Positions 1 to 7,348 of a stretch of 12,206 nucleotides of DNA are shown here, in pieces. This stretch comes from an uncultured Saprospiraceae bacterium (GTDB taxonomy: Bacteria > Bacteroidota > Bacteroidia > Chitinophagales > Saprospiraceae). Numbering within the stretch: the first letter of the stretch is position 1; every line of letters begins with the position of its first letter. The notes under the pieces are model-generated. The model was not told the DNA's origin, made no database searches, and worked only from the letters and a program-made list of their open reading frames with translations. A program made the translations under genes and the position numbers. The stretch lies in contig CALFYH010000302.1 in the NCBI GenBank assembly GCA_937952155.1, positions 1 through 12,206 of the forward strand, given 5' to 3'.

Positions 1-1
1 T

Positions 2-664
2 ACAAGTATTTTCCCTCTATACCTATACCCCGAAACTAACGTCCAACAAACAATAGGGCAATCAACAGAAAGACAACCCAACTTAAACACAGAAATTGTA
101 AAGCAATTAGCAGATAAGTTAGGTTTAACTTTCACCAATGATAAAGAAACGACCAAAGACACGTTTGCACCCGTTGACATTTTAGACTACATCTATGCAG
201 TTCTGCACTCTCCTACTTACCGAGAAAAATACAAAGAGTTTTTAAAAATTGATTTTCCGAGAGTGCCTTATCCAAAAGACAAAGACACTTTTTGGCAATT
301 GGTAAAATTGGGCGGTGAAATCAGACAAATCCATTTATTGGAAAGCCCAACTGTTGAGCAATTCATCACACAATATCCCGAAGATGGCGACAATATCGTT
401 ACAAAACCGAAATTTGTAAATTCTTTGGAAGGCTTAGATGTGGTTGGAAAAGTGTACATCAACGACACGCAATATTTCGACAATGTTCCGCAAATAGCTT
501 GGGACTTTTATATTGGCGGCTATCAGCCTGCGCAAAAGTGGCTCAAAGACCGAAAGGACAGAAAACTAGAGTTTGACGATATTCTTCACTATCAAAAGAT
601 CATCGTCGCATTGGCAGAAACAGATAGATTGATGAAGGAGATAGATAAAATCCATATCGAATGA
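2..664 (+). CDS. Type IIG/ISP-like restriction-modification DNA methyltransferase, C-terminal fragment (5' end outside window)
   Basis: The frame is open from the left edge to the TGA at 662-664, giving 220 residues with no credible start, so this is the 3' end of a larger gene. Residues 59-91 (DILDYIYAVLHSPTYREKY, then FLKIDFPRVPYP) match, from memory of the family, the conserved C-terminal specificity-domain segment of Eco57I-like and type ISP single-chain enzymes. So do GGEIRQIHLLES (from about residue 105), NDTQYFDNVP, YIGGYQPAQKWLKDRK and FDDILHYQKIIVAL. Such proteins carry an N6-adenine methyltransferase core, and many also carry a nuclease (and in ISP enzymes a helicase) upstream; none of these parts is visible here. 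They modify, and often cut, a specific DNA sequence as defence against foreign DNA. A GTG at 263 is only an internal valine. The nuclease gene 36 bp downstream is probably co-transcribed. The family call is firm; whether it is IIG, ISP or an orphan methylase cannot be settled here. Confidence 0.85.
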   Translation, partial: TSIFPLYLYPETNVQQTIGQSTERQPNLNTEIVKQLADKLGLTFTNDKETTKDTFAPVDILDYIYAVLHSPTYREKYKEFLKIDFPRVPYPKDKDTFWQLVKLGGEIRQIHLLESPTVEQFITQYPEDGDNIVTKPKFVNSLEGLDVVGKVYINDTQYFDNVPQIAWDFYIGGYQPAQKWLKDRKDRKLEFDDILHYQKIIVALAETDRLMKEIDKIHIE

Positions 665-700
665 GGATCATTATTTTTGTAAAAAAAGAAAAAATAAGTC

Positions 701-1696
701 ATGCAATACATACATGATATAAAACAAATTCTTGCACAAGCACGGCAAAAAAGTTATCAGGCTATCAATAGTGCCATGGTAGAAGCCTACTGGAAAATAG
801 GCGAAAAAATAGTACTTGAAGAGCAACAAGGCAAAGATAGAGCCGAGTATGGTAAAGAAATAATAAAAACAATATCCAATTCGCTTACCCAAGAATTTGG
901 AAAAGGTTTTTCAGAAAGGAATATTCGAAAATACAGACAATTCTATCTAACATTTCCATCCTTAGAAAATTGGCCGACACTGTCGACCAAATTGCAATGG
1001 TCTCATTTCGAGATTGTAATGAGGGTACCTGACGAAAATGCAAGAATCTATTATTTAACCGAAGCAGCACAAAACACGTGGAGTATTAGAACTCTTGATA
1101 GAAATATCTCGACTATGTATTATCAAAGACTTTTGTCTTCACAAAATAAAGAAACAATTGAAAAAGAAGCTGAAAATAAGCCAAACGAAATATTTGATTT
1201 TATTAAAAATCCTACGGTATTGGAATTTTTAAACTTACCTACATCATATAGTTATACCGAGGCTGATCTAGAAAAAGCACTTATTGACAATTTACAAAAA
1301 TTTATACTAGAGCTTGGCAAAGGTTTTGCTTTTGTAGAGCGCCAACAGCATATAAAAACAGACACTGCCGATTTTTATATCGACCTTGTATTTTACAACT
1401 ATATCCTTAAATGCTTTGTAATTCTTGAACTGAAAACACATACAGTGACACACCAAGATATTGGGCAGCTCGATATGTATGTGCGCATGTACAACGATAT
1501 TAAAAAACAAGAAAACGACCAGCCCACTATTGGCATACTGTTGTGTACCGAAACCGATAAAACTATAGCTAAATACTCAGTACTCAGCGATAATAAACAA
1601 CTTTTTGCTACTAAGTATATGCCTTTTTTGCCTACCGAACAAGAACTGGTAGAAGAAATAGAACGCCAAAAATTAATATTAAGACTAAACCAATGA
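701..1696 (+). CDS. DUF1016/YhcG-family PD-(D/E)XK nuclease domain protein
   Basis: A complete 331-residue protein, close to the usual YhcG length. The N-terminal half (about 5-145) looks like the helical DUF1016_N domain: MVEAYWKIGEKIVLEEQQG, GKGFSERNIRKYRQFYLTFP and LQWSHFEIVMRV are typical blocks. The C-terminal half (about 165-325) carries the nuclease fold: EADLEKALIDNLQKFILELG, then FYIDLVFYN with D228, then FVILELK with E243 and K245, then GQLDMYV with Q256. D228 and E243-x-K245 fit the PD-(D/E)XK active site, so the enzyme looks intact. YhcG proteins often lie beside restriction-modification genes but their biochemical role is poorly defined; DNA cleavage in defence is an inference. 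The 36-bp gap to the preceding R-M gene suggests co-transcription. The ATG at 701 has no strong Shine-Dalgarno, usual for Bacteroidota. Confidence 0.9.
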   Translation: MQYIHDIKQILAQARQKSYQAINSAMVEAYWKIGEKIVLEEQQGKDRAEYGKEIIKTISNSLTQEFGKGFSERNIRKYRQFYLTFPSLENWPTLSTKLQWSHFEIVMRVPDENARIYYLTEAAQNTWSIRTLDRNISTMYYQRLLSSQNKETIEKEAENKPNEIFDFIKNPTVLEFLNLPTSYSYTEADLEKALIDNLQKFILELGKGFAFVERQQHIKTDTADFYIDLVFYNYILKCFVILELKTHTVTHQDIGQLDMYVRMYNDIKKQENDQPTIGILLCTETDKTIAKYSVLSDNKQLFATKYMPFLPTEQELVEEIERQKLILRLNQ

Positions 1697-1734
1697 GTAA
1701 AGAAATATAACTAGGTCTTCCATCCACTCATTTA

Positions 1735-1764
1735 TTTGAAAATTCGCATTTTATCGTATCTTTG
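1735..1764 (+). promoter_or_regulatory. Bacteroidota-type promoter for the sigma/FecR/TonB operon
   Basis: TTTG at 1735-1738 and TATCTTTG at 1757-1764 are separated by 18 bp. This matches the known Bacteroidota housekeeping consensus (-33 TTTG, -7 TAnnTTTG, about 19-bp spacing). Transcription would begin near 1770, leaving a leader of about 30 nt before the ATG at 1800. The match implies that the sigma gene is read by the primary sigma factor, though autoregulation from another site is possible. Confidence 0.7.
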
Positions 1765-1799
1765 GCACTCAAAACTGGATAATTCCAAAATGTACATTT

Positions 1800-2384
1800 A
1801 TGGATGATTTGACGCTGTGGAACCAGCTGAAACAAGGAAACCATCTCGCCTTAAAACAGATTTATGATCTTAATATCAGAAGTCTGGATAATTATGCGCA
1901 TAAATTTACCTCCGATACTTATCTGATCGAAGATACCATACACGATATCTTTGTGCAGATATGGCAGCGACGTGAGTCACTCGGCAGTACAGATTCCATC
2001 ATAAAATATCTATGTGTTACCTTGCGTCGTGAACTGATACGCAGGGTAGAAAAATCAAGAAATACAGTCGAATACGAAGTAAATGAAAATAAGGAAAGTA
2101 CTTTTTCTTTGTCGGTTGAGGATATGCTCATCGGCGATGAAATGTCATCAGAAAACCAAGGGAATATCAAAACTGCACTTTCTAAGTTGAGCGGCAGACA
2201 AAAAGAAGCGATTTATCTGCGATATTTTGAAGAAATGGAATACGAAGAGATTTGTGACGTGATGGAGATCAACTATCAGTCTGTCCGAAATCTCATATCC
2301 AAGGGTATCATAGAGATGCGCCAATATTTGACAGTAATCATGATTGGCATATTAATTTTTACACATTTTTTACAATTGTCTTAA
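1800..2384 (+). CDS. FecI-like ECF RNA polymerase sigma-70 factor with hydrophobic C-terminal tail
   Basis: A 194-residue ECF sigma factor. Region 2 spans about residues 18-85, with the core-binding and -10-reading stretch YLIEDTIHDIFVQIWQRRES at 41-60. A linker of low conservation follows (88-122). Region 4 spans about 124-175, with LSGRQKEAIYLRYFEEMEYE and the helix-turn-helix EICDVMEINYQSVRNLISKG. The protein should direct RNA polymerase to the promoters controlled by the adjacent FecR and TonB-transducer pair. It is unusual in ending with a strongly hydrophobic stretch (about 177-193, LTVIMIGILIFTHFLQL) after region 4, long enough to be one membrane helix. The ATG at 1800 sits about 36 bp below a good promoter; an ATG at 1790 is in another frame. 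FecR starts 62 bp downstream on the same strand. Confidence 0.93.
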   Translation: MDDLTLWNQLKQGNHLALKQIYDLNIRSLDNYAHKFTSDTYLIEDTIHDIFVQIWQRRESLGSTDSIIKYLCVTLRRELIRRVEKSRNTVEYEVNENKESTFSLSVEDMLIGDEMSSENQGNIKTALSKLSGRQKEAIYLRYFEEMEYEEICDVMEINYQSVRNLISKGIIEMRQYLTVIMIGILIFTHFLQLS

Positions 2385-2446
2385 AATAATGAGTACAAAA
2401 CATAATTTCCTACCTTATCGTACTGTACCCAATTAACATTTTGCGT

Positions 2447-3427
2447 ATGGAAAGTAAAAATTTACACGATTTTCAACAAGATTTAATAGAAGACAGTTCT
2501 TTTATTGCCTGGGTTAAATCTGACTTTGTCGAAGATAATGACCATTGGTCTAGTTTCATTGATACACATATGGATCAGATGGACGAGATCAATCAAGCAA
2601 TTCGAGTGGTTACAAATCTGGATTTTGCCATCAAACCTAGGGTAGACGATAACAAATTGTGGGCGCGTATAGAGGCAAGTACAAAGCAGGAACATACAGA
2701 ACCGAAAATCAGAAAAATCAATTGGAAATACATCGCAGGACTCGCAGCAGCTGCTTGTCTAGCTGGTATTTTTTATTTTAAACAAGGATTCGGAACACCT
2801 GAAAATCAAGTATTTAAGTCTTCTATCGCACAAAAGGTTACCGAAGCCTTTCCTGACGGCTCTGCGATCACACTCAATGCTGGTTCGGAAGCATCTTTTA
2901 ATGCCGATAATTGGGAAAAAGAAAGGAAAGTTTCTCTGCAAGGAATGGCATTCTTCGAGGTGCGAAAAGGGACACAGTTTACAGTAGAAACACCAAATGG
3001 TCAAGTTACGGTTTTAGGTACGTCATTTAGCGTCGATGCCCGCAATGACAATTTCGAAGTGATATGCAAAACCGGAAAAGTAGCCGTAAAGTCCAAAAAT
3101 GGTGATGAGAAAATTTTGAATCCTAATGATGTTGCTACTTTGCAGGATGGCATTCTTATGACACATACAATGCCAAAAGGAACTGTAGGTTTGATTCCTT
3201 GGCTCGAAGGTGGATATACATTTTTTAATGAAGATTTTGGCCAAGTCGTAAAGGAAATCGAAAACCAATTTGATATCAAAGTTGTAATGGATCCATCACT
3301 CAACGAATTGAAATATACTGGATTTTTTAAAAACAATCATTTGAATGATGCGTTGTTTAACATCACGTGGCCGCTAAAACTCAAATATAAAATCGAAGGA
3401 AAACAGGCGATTTTGACCAAAGAATAA
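2447..3427 (+). CDS. FecR-like transmembrane anti-sigma factor (FecR + DUF4974-type domains)
   Basis: This 326-residue inner-membrane regulator passes the signal from the outer-membrane TonB transducer to the ECF sigma factor. The N-terminal cytoplasmic part (about 1-92), rich in acidic and amphipathic segments, would hold the sigma factor. One membrane helix lies at about 94-112 (YIAGLAAAACLAGIFYF). A FecR domain spans about 125-218 (AFPDGSAITLNAGSEASF, VSLQGMAFFEVRKG, VTVLGTSFSVDAR, CKTGKVAV). The C-terminal block at about 253-322 (FFNEDFGQVVKEIENQFDIK ... GFFKNNHLNDALFNI) is a DUF4974-type, STN-like domain, which is the usual Bacteroidota arrangement and likely contacts the receptor. I chose the ATG at 2447; a TTG at 2441 in the same frame would add only two residues. 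The TonB gene starts 25 bp downstream, so all three genes are probably one transcript. Confidence 0.92.
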   Translation: MESKNLHDFQQDLIEDSSFIAWVKSDFVEDNDHWSSFIDTHMDQMDEINQAIRVVTNLDFAIKPRVDDNKLWARIEASTKQEHTEPKIRKINWKYIAGLAAAACLAGIFYFKQGFGTPENQVFKSSIAQKVTEAFPDGSAITLNAGSEASFNADNWEKERKVSLQGMAFFEVRKGTQFTVETPNGQVTVLGTSFSVDARNDNFEVICKTGKVAVKSKNGDEKILNPNDVATLQDGILMTHTMPKGTVGLIPWLEGGYTFFNEDFGQVVKEIENQFDIKVVMDPSLNELKYTGFFKNNHLNDALFNITWPLKLKYKIEGKQAILTKE

Positions 3428-3452
3428 TAAAAACAGGCGCGGATTATAAGGA

Positions 3453-6101
3453 TTGAGGAAGTTAATATCATGGCTGGTTTGTCTTTTTGTATTAATTTCT
3501 ATTAGTACGGGAAGGATTATTGCTCAACAAAATGATATTGTAAATTTCGTCGTAGAAAAAAATTGCGCTAGTACCATTGAGAAATTTCGAGACAAGTTTG
3601 GTGTTTTAGTGGCGTACAATCCAGATTTGGCTCAGATCCATAATCCAGAATCCCGAACCATTAAAGGGCGAAATGCGGAAGAGATATTTTCTAAAATTTG
3701 TTTGATTTTTAATCTTGATTATATTACTGCTGATAAGGCATCGTTTTTGGTCCGCTCGGATTTCAACTCAACGTCACAAAGTGATGAAATGACTATCCAC
3801 ATCAATATTGCAGAGCAAAGAGATGGATATCCGATTTCTTACGCTACGGTATATGACGAATCCAAAAAATATTTTGCTTTTACCGATGAGTTTGGTGATT
3901 GTTTCATCCGCTTACCCAAGTCCAAAGCAGGCACTTTGCTGCGTGTACATTCCTTGGCCCATAGCGAAACCACAATTCAAGTTTCACCTGAAAATAAAAT
4001 GCACAAAATAGTTTTGGCCGATGATCCTGTAAAAGTTATTCCATTGACCATAAGTAGCTTGAAGAAACGTTTAAATTTTATCAAAGAGCAAGGAATAACA
4101 CCAAGTGGAAGTTTTCTCAGTGCATTGACTGGTACCAGTGTCTTTCCGACAGATGTCCTGAAGACAGTGCAATTAATGCCTGGTATCAGCAATACAGATG
4201 ATTCTCGATCTTCGATCCGTATTCGAGGAGCAAACGATGAAGCTACTTTGCTGCTATTGGATGAAATGCCCGTATATAAGGCAGATCATTTTTATGGTAT
4301 TTTTAGTGCATTTAATAGTCGGTATATCAATGAGTTGACTTTATTGAAAAATAATATTCCTGTAGAATATGGCGGACGAACCAGTGGAATGTTGAAGATG
4401 AAAAGCGATGCCAAAATAGATTCATTTGACATTGTAGCAGATGTAAATTTGTTGAGTACAGGCATTGCAATCAAACTTCCATTGAGCAAATCACTATCAG
4501 TTAGTATGGCAGGACGTAAGTCTTATACTGATCTTTTTTCTACGACATTTGCGAAGCTACAAGACAAAGATAGCTTGTCTGTTGAAACTAGGAATAATGG
4601 ATTGCAAAATGTAATAATTTCTAAGCCTAGGTTTGATTTCTGGGATTTTAATGGGAAAATATCATTCAATGCAGGCAAACACCAAGTCTCATTAAATTCC
4701 TTTATTAGTAAGGATGTATTTGATAATCAATATTTTATTTCGATTTTACAACCCAATAGGCCTGCAACCGATGAAAATTTCTCGCAATACAATGATTGGG
4801 AAAACAAAAGTTTTGGTCTAAGCCATGTATACAACTCCAAAAAAGTAGCCATAAATACCAATTTTTACACGACACGTTATTACAGTGGTTATAATGTATT
4901 CAGTGATGTGTTACGTTTTGACCCGATGGAGATCATCAGCGATACAGCGCATATCTTCAATACCAACTCGATTGAAGACAATGGCGTGAAAATTTCTGCC
5001 CGAATTCCTAGCTGGCATAATGTATTACTTGGCGCTGAACATATCCGCCATTTCAACTTTCTCAACATAGAGAATGATCAACAATCTATTTTTAAAGTAG
5101 ATAAATCAGGAAATGAGACTTCGCTTTTTGCTAGTTTGGATCTAGGGAAATCTACAACATGGCAAGTGATGCCTTCATTTAGGTATAACTACTTACATTA
5201 TATGGCTGAAGGATATTTTTTGCCACAAATACACGCCACCTACAATGTACAAACAGGTCTGAAAGCCAAGGCTTCGGCTGGTCGTCATTTACAAAATGTG
5301 CGATTGTTTGAGCATGAAAATGTATTGGGTCAAAAACAACAGTTTTTTGTTTTGGCAAACGGTAGTAATGTTCCTGTCGGCATCGGACAAAATCTCATGC
5401 TTGGTGCTACATGGACAAAGAATAATTTCACCATAGATATTGAAGCGTTTTATCGGACACTTGATGGAGCTGTAAATCACGCCACATCAGCACCTGGGCT
5501 TCGTCCACCCAAAGGCAATAAGCCAAATCCAACAACATCATTCCGATTGTTTCAAGGAGAGAGTAGGGTACAAGGTGTTGATTTTACCTTGGTGTATGAC
5601 AGCAAAAACTTGGTTTCTATGTTGACCTATACATTAAGTAAAGCCGAAAATAGGTTTCCTGAAATTTTTTCTAATAAATATTTTCCTTCATCGGATGATA
5701 GTAGGCATCAACTCAAGTTTTTTAATGCATATTCTTTTAAAAAAGTAGAATTTACCTTGACATATTCGGGCGCTACAGGTAGGCCGTACTTGGATTTGAG
5801 CAATCTGGACCGGATGATTGATCGGCGAAATCTTAATCTAAATAAATATATTCAAAAACTTGATGACTACCATAGAGTAGATGTAAGTGCAGCTTATAAG
5901 TTGAATTTCAAGCACTGGCATACAAAGATAGGATTTACGGTTTTCAATCTTTTCGATCGAGTAAATGTGAAATACCGACAATTTATCTATCAGCTACCTC
6001 CCGGTCAAGGCAGCACTTCTCAACAGAACACCATTGTAGGCACCGATGTTAGCCAATTGGAAAGAACGTACAATCTTACTTTTTCGTTTGGGTGGAAGTG
6101 A
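3453..6101 (+). CDS. TonB-dependent outer-membrane transducer with STN, carboxypeptidase-like, plug and barrel domains
   Basis: An 882-residue receptor. A signal peptide lies at 1-24 (MRKLISWLVCLFVLISISTG, cleavage likely after RIIA, before QQ). Then come an STN secretin/TonB signalling domain (about 28-102), a carboxypeptidase-regulatory-like beta domain (about 114-190), the plug (about 218-320: FPTDVLKTVQLMPGIS, SSIRIRGAND, LLLLDEMPVYKADHFYGIFS, NIPVEYGGRTSGMLKMKSD) and a 22-strand-type barrel to the end. The last strand, TYNLTFSFGWK, has the usual aromatic outer-membrane ending. The STN domain and the adjacent sigma and FecR genes make it a FecA-like sensor-importer, energised through TonB. 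The substrate is unknown. The start is TTG at 3453: it is the second codon after an in-frame TAA (3447-3449), and it alone gives a full signal peptide; AAGGA lies just upstream. No SusD or DUF4249-type partner follows, because the next gene is convergent. Confidence 0.93.
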   Translation: MRKLISWLVCLFVLISISTGRIIAQQNDIVNFVVEKNCASTIEKFRDKFGVLVAYNPDLAQIHNPESRTIKGRNAEEIFSKICLIFNLDYITADKASFLVRSDFNSTSQSDEMTIHINIAEQRDGYPISYATVYDESKKYFAFTDEFGDCFIRLPKSKAGTLLRVHSLAHSETTIQVSPENKMHKIVLADDPVKVIPLTISSLKKRLNFIKEQGITPSGSFLSALTGTSVFPTDVLKTVQLMPGISNTDDSRSSIRIRGANDEATLLLLDEMPVYKADHFYGIFSAFNSRYINELTLLKNNIPVEYGGRTSGMLKMKSDAKIDSFDIVADVNLLSTGIAIKLPLSKSLSVSMAGRKSYTDLFSTTFAKLQDKDSLSVETRNNGLQNVIISKPRFDFWDFNGKISFNAGKHQVSLNSFISKDVFDNQYFISILQPNRPATDENFSQYNDWENKSFGLSHVYNSKKVAINTNFYTTRYYSGYNVFSDVLRFDPMEIISDTAHIFNTNSIEDNGVKISARIPSWHNVLLGAEHIRHFNFLNIENDQQSIFKVDKSGNETSLFASLDLGKSTTWQVMPSFRYNYLHYMAEGYFLPQIHATYNVQTGLKAKASAGRHLQNVRLFEHENVLGQKQQFFVLANGSNVPVGIGQNLMLGATWTKNNFTIDIEAFYRTLDGAVNHATSAPGLRPPKGNKPNPTTSFRLFQGESRVQGVDFTLVYDSKNLVSMLTYTLSKAENRFPEIFSNKYFPSSDDSRHQLKFFNAYSFKKVEFTLTYSGATGRPYLDLSNLDRMIDRRNLNLNKYIQKLDDYHRVDVSAAYKLNFKHWHTKIGFTVFNLFDRVNVKYRQFIYQLPPGQGSTSQQNTIVGTDVSQLERTYNLTFSFGWK

Positions 6102-6140
6102 TTTGATACATAACAATATTCACATTGTCAAGTATTTGTA

Positions 6141-6156
6141 ACAATAATTTTATTGT
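6141..6156. terminator. Weak AT-only hairpin in the convergent gap
   Basis: The 69-bp gap (6102-6170) between the convergent TonB and recX genes holds ACAATA-ATTT-TATTGT, a perfect 6-bp inverted repeat. It could fold on both strands and end both transcripts, but the stem has only two G:C pairs and no long T-run follows on either side. I call it only for its position. Confidence 0.22.
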
Positions 6157-6170
6157 CAAAGTTAAAATTT

Positions 6171-6659
6171 TCATTCATCACCATCTAGGACTTCTTTTAT
6201 CAATTCATATTCATAGCCTTTGCTGAGTGCATATTCTGTAAGTTTTTTGTATCTGTCATATTTGTTTTTGAAACTTGTAAGCCGTGATTTCTTTGCTAAT
6301 ACATTGCGCAAGCTGGCTATGTAATCAGTTTCATCGATTTCTTTCATGGCCTCATTGATAGAATATGTTGATACTTGGCGGAGCTTGAGTTCATTCTGTA
6401 TCTTGACTTTGCCCCATTGTTTCATACGAAATTTTCCCCTAGCAAATGTGCGAGCAAATCGCTCTTCATTGAGAAAATTGTTACAAATCAAATCGCTGAT
6501 GATCTCCTCTAAAAGATCGCCATAGATACCATGCTCGAGCAGTTTTGTCCTCACTTCGGCATGGCTTCGCTCTTGAAAAGCACAATATTTTTGTATCAGC
6601 AATACAGCTTCATCACTTGACCAATATGTCTTCTTTTTCTCTGGAAAATCAGCGTCCAT
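6171..6659 (-). CDS. recX: RecX family regulator of RecA
   Basis: A 162-residue, highly charged, all-helical protein of usual RecX length. It shows the three-helix repeat pattern: AVLLIQKYCAFQERSHAEVR (18-37), ISDLICNNFLNEERFARTFA (54-73) and KFRMKQWGKVKIQNELK (76-92). The block with FLNEERFAR and the following KxRxKxWGxxKIxxEL signature is characteristic of the family. RecX binds in the groove of RecA filaments and limits their growth or activity. In many bacteria recX lies next to recA; here it is the last gene of a block with unrelated functions and recA is not in view. It starts 35 bp after the HAD gene's stop codon, so it is probably co-transcribed with it. The CAT at 6657-6659 gives the start; no strong ribosome-binding site is seen. 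Confidence 0.88.
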   Translation of the reverse strand: MDADFPEKKKTYWSSDEAVLLIQKYCAFQERSHAEVRTKLLEHGIYGDLLEEIISDLICNNFLNEERFARTFARGKFRMKQWGKVKIQNELKLRQVSTYSINEAMKEIDETDYIASLRNVLAKKSRLTSFKNKYDRYKKLTEYALSKGYEYELIKEVLDGDE

Positions 6660-6694
6660 GTTAATAATATTTCAATAAAGATACAACGACTATT

Positions 6695-7348
6695 TTAAAT
6701 CAATTTTAACTTCTCAGCGAATACCTTGATCAAATCGTCCTTCGGATCGTGTTGATATACATTCCAGCCTGAGTCCATTGCGGCTAAAGTATTGACTTCC
6801 AAGTCATCAATAAATAAAGTTTCTTCAGGATCAAGACCAGCATCTTGGGTTACATATTCAAAAATTTCGCTATCGGGTTTTCTCATCCCAATCAGATGGG
6901 AGTAGTATGTTTTATCAAAGTACGTTTTATCAAAATCGACGATATTATGGTGTTTTTTGAGATCGTTAAGCACCCAAGTCAGATGTAGTTCATTGGTATT
7001 GGACAATAGATATGTTCTATACTTTTTGCGCAGCGACAAGAGAAAATCGAACTTTGGAGGCTGCCATCCTAACAACATGGCATTCCAAGCTTTGATGACA
7101 TCTTGACCAATGGGAACATCTTTTTTTGCCAAACGTTGCAAGTTCCAAATGAAGGTTTCGGTATTGATCTTACCTATCTCATATTCGTGTAGAAAATTGC
7201 TGGTTTCAGGTGTGTAAGTAGGTAAAAACTCGAGACCTAATAAACTAGACAATGCTTCGTAGGTCTTTGTATAATCAAGATCTAATAAGACGCCACCGAA
7301 GTCAAAAACGATATTTTGAATTTTCTTATTATTTTTTATCCTTGTCAT
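6695..7348 (-). CDS. HAD-superfamily (subfamily IA, YihX-like) phosphatase
   Basis: A 217-residue HAD hydrolase. Motif I is IVFDFGGVLLDLD, with nucleophile D16; the second aspartate of the usual DxD is replaced (DFGG), as is common in YihX-like HADs. Motif II is LLSNTNE with S116. Motif III lies in GMRKPDSEIF with K157. Motif IV is LFIDDLEVN with D181 and D182. A helical cap occupies about residues 22-95. The likely reaction is hydrolysis of a small phosphorylated metabolite; E. coli YihX acts on alpha-D-glucose 1-phosphate, but the substrate here is not known. The start codon lies 20 bp inside the end of the upstream lipoprotein gene, in another frame, indicating translational coupling. A short in-frame duplication, FDKTY twice at 139-148, sits just before the motif III loop. 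Confidence 0.9.
   Translation of the reverse strand: MTRIKNNKKIQNIVFDFGGVLLDLDYTKTYEALSSLLGLEFLPTYTPETSNFLHEYEIGKINTETFIWNLQRLAKKDVPIGQDVIKAWNAMLLGWQPPKFDFLLSLRKKYRTYLLSNTNELHLTWVLNDLKKHHNIVDFDKTYFDKTYYSHLIGMRKPDSEIFEYVTQDAGLDPEETLFIDDLEVNTLAAMDSGWNVYQHDPKDDLIKVFAEKLKLI
6906..6935 (-). repeat. 15-bp tandem duplication inside the HAD gene
   Basis: Two adjacent 15-bp units, TATGTTTTATCAAAG (6906-6920) and TACGTTTTATCAAAA (6921-6935) on the + strand, agree at 13 of 15 positions. The length is a multiple of three, so the reading frame is kept and the protein gains a repeated FDKTY. The likely origin is replication slippage. Confidence 0.75.

Noticed and set aside
263..664. A separate short gene starting at GTG 263
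   Set aside because: The frame is open to the left edge and the upstream residues carry the conserved R-M C-terminal motif, so this is an internal valine of a larger protein.
1697..1756. Terminator or mobile-element boundary after the YhcG gene
   Set aside because: No stem-loop with a T-run, tRNA remnant or inverted repeat was seen, so the edge of the defence cassette is not marked in sequence.
2394..2428. GTAC copies around the sigma-FecR gap as an operator
   Set aside because: Four-base repeats in AT-rich spacer DNA with irregular spacing are expected by chance; no longer symmetry is present.
2441..2446. TTG start for the FecR-like gene
   Set aside because: It adds only two residues before a normal ATG at 2447; no ribosome-binding signal favours it.
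3001..3336. 111-codon open frame on the - strand inside the FecR gene
   Set aside because: It is antisense to a well-supported coding region, has no family-like motif and no promoter.
6124..6159. Direct repeat ATTGTCAA twice in the convergent gap
   Set aside because: Eight-base copies in a short AT-rich spacer between two gene ends are not convincing as an attachment site or element boundary.
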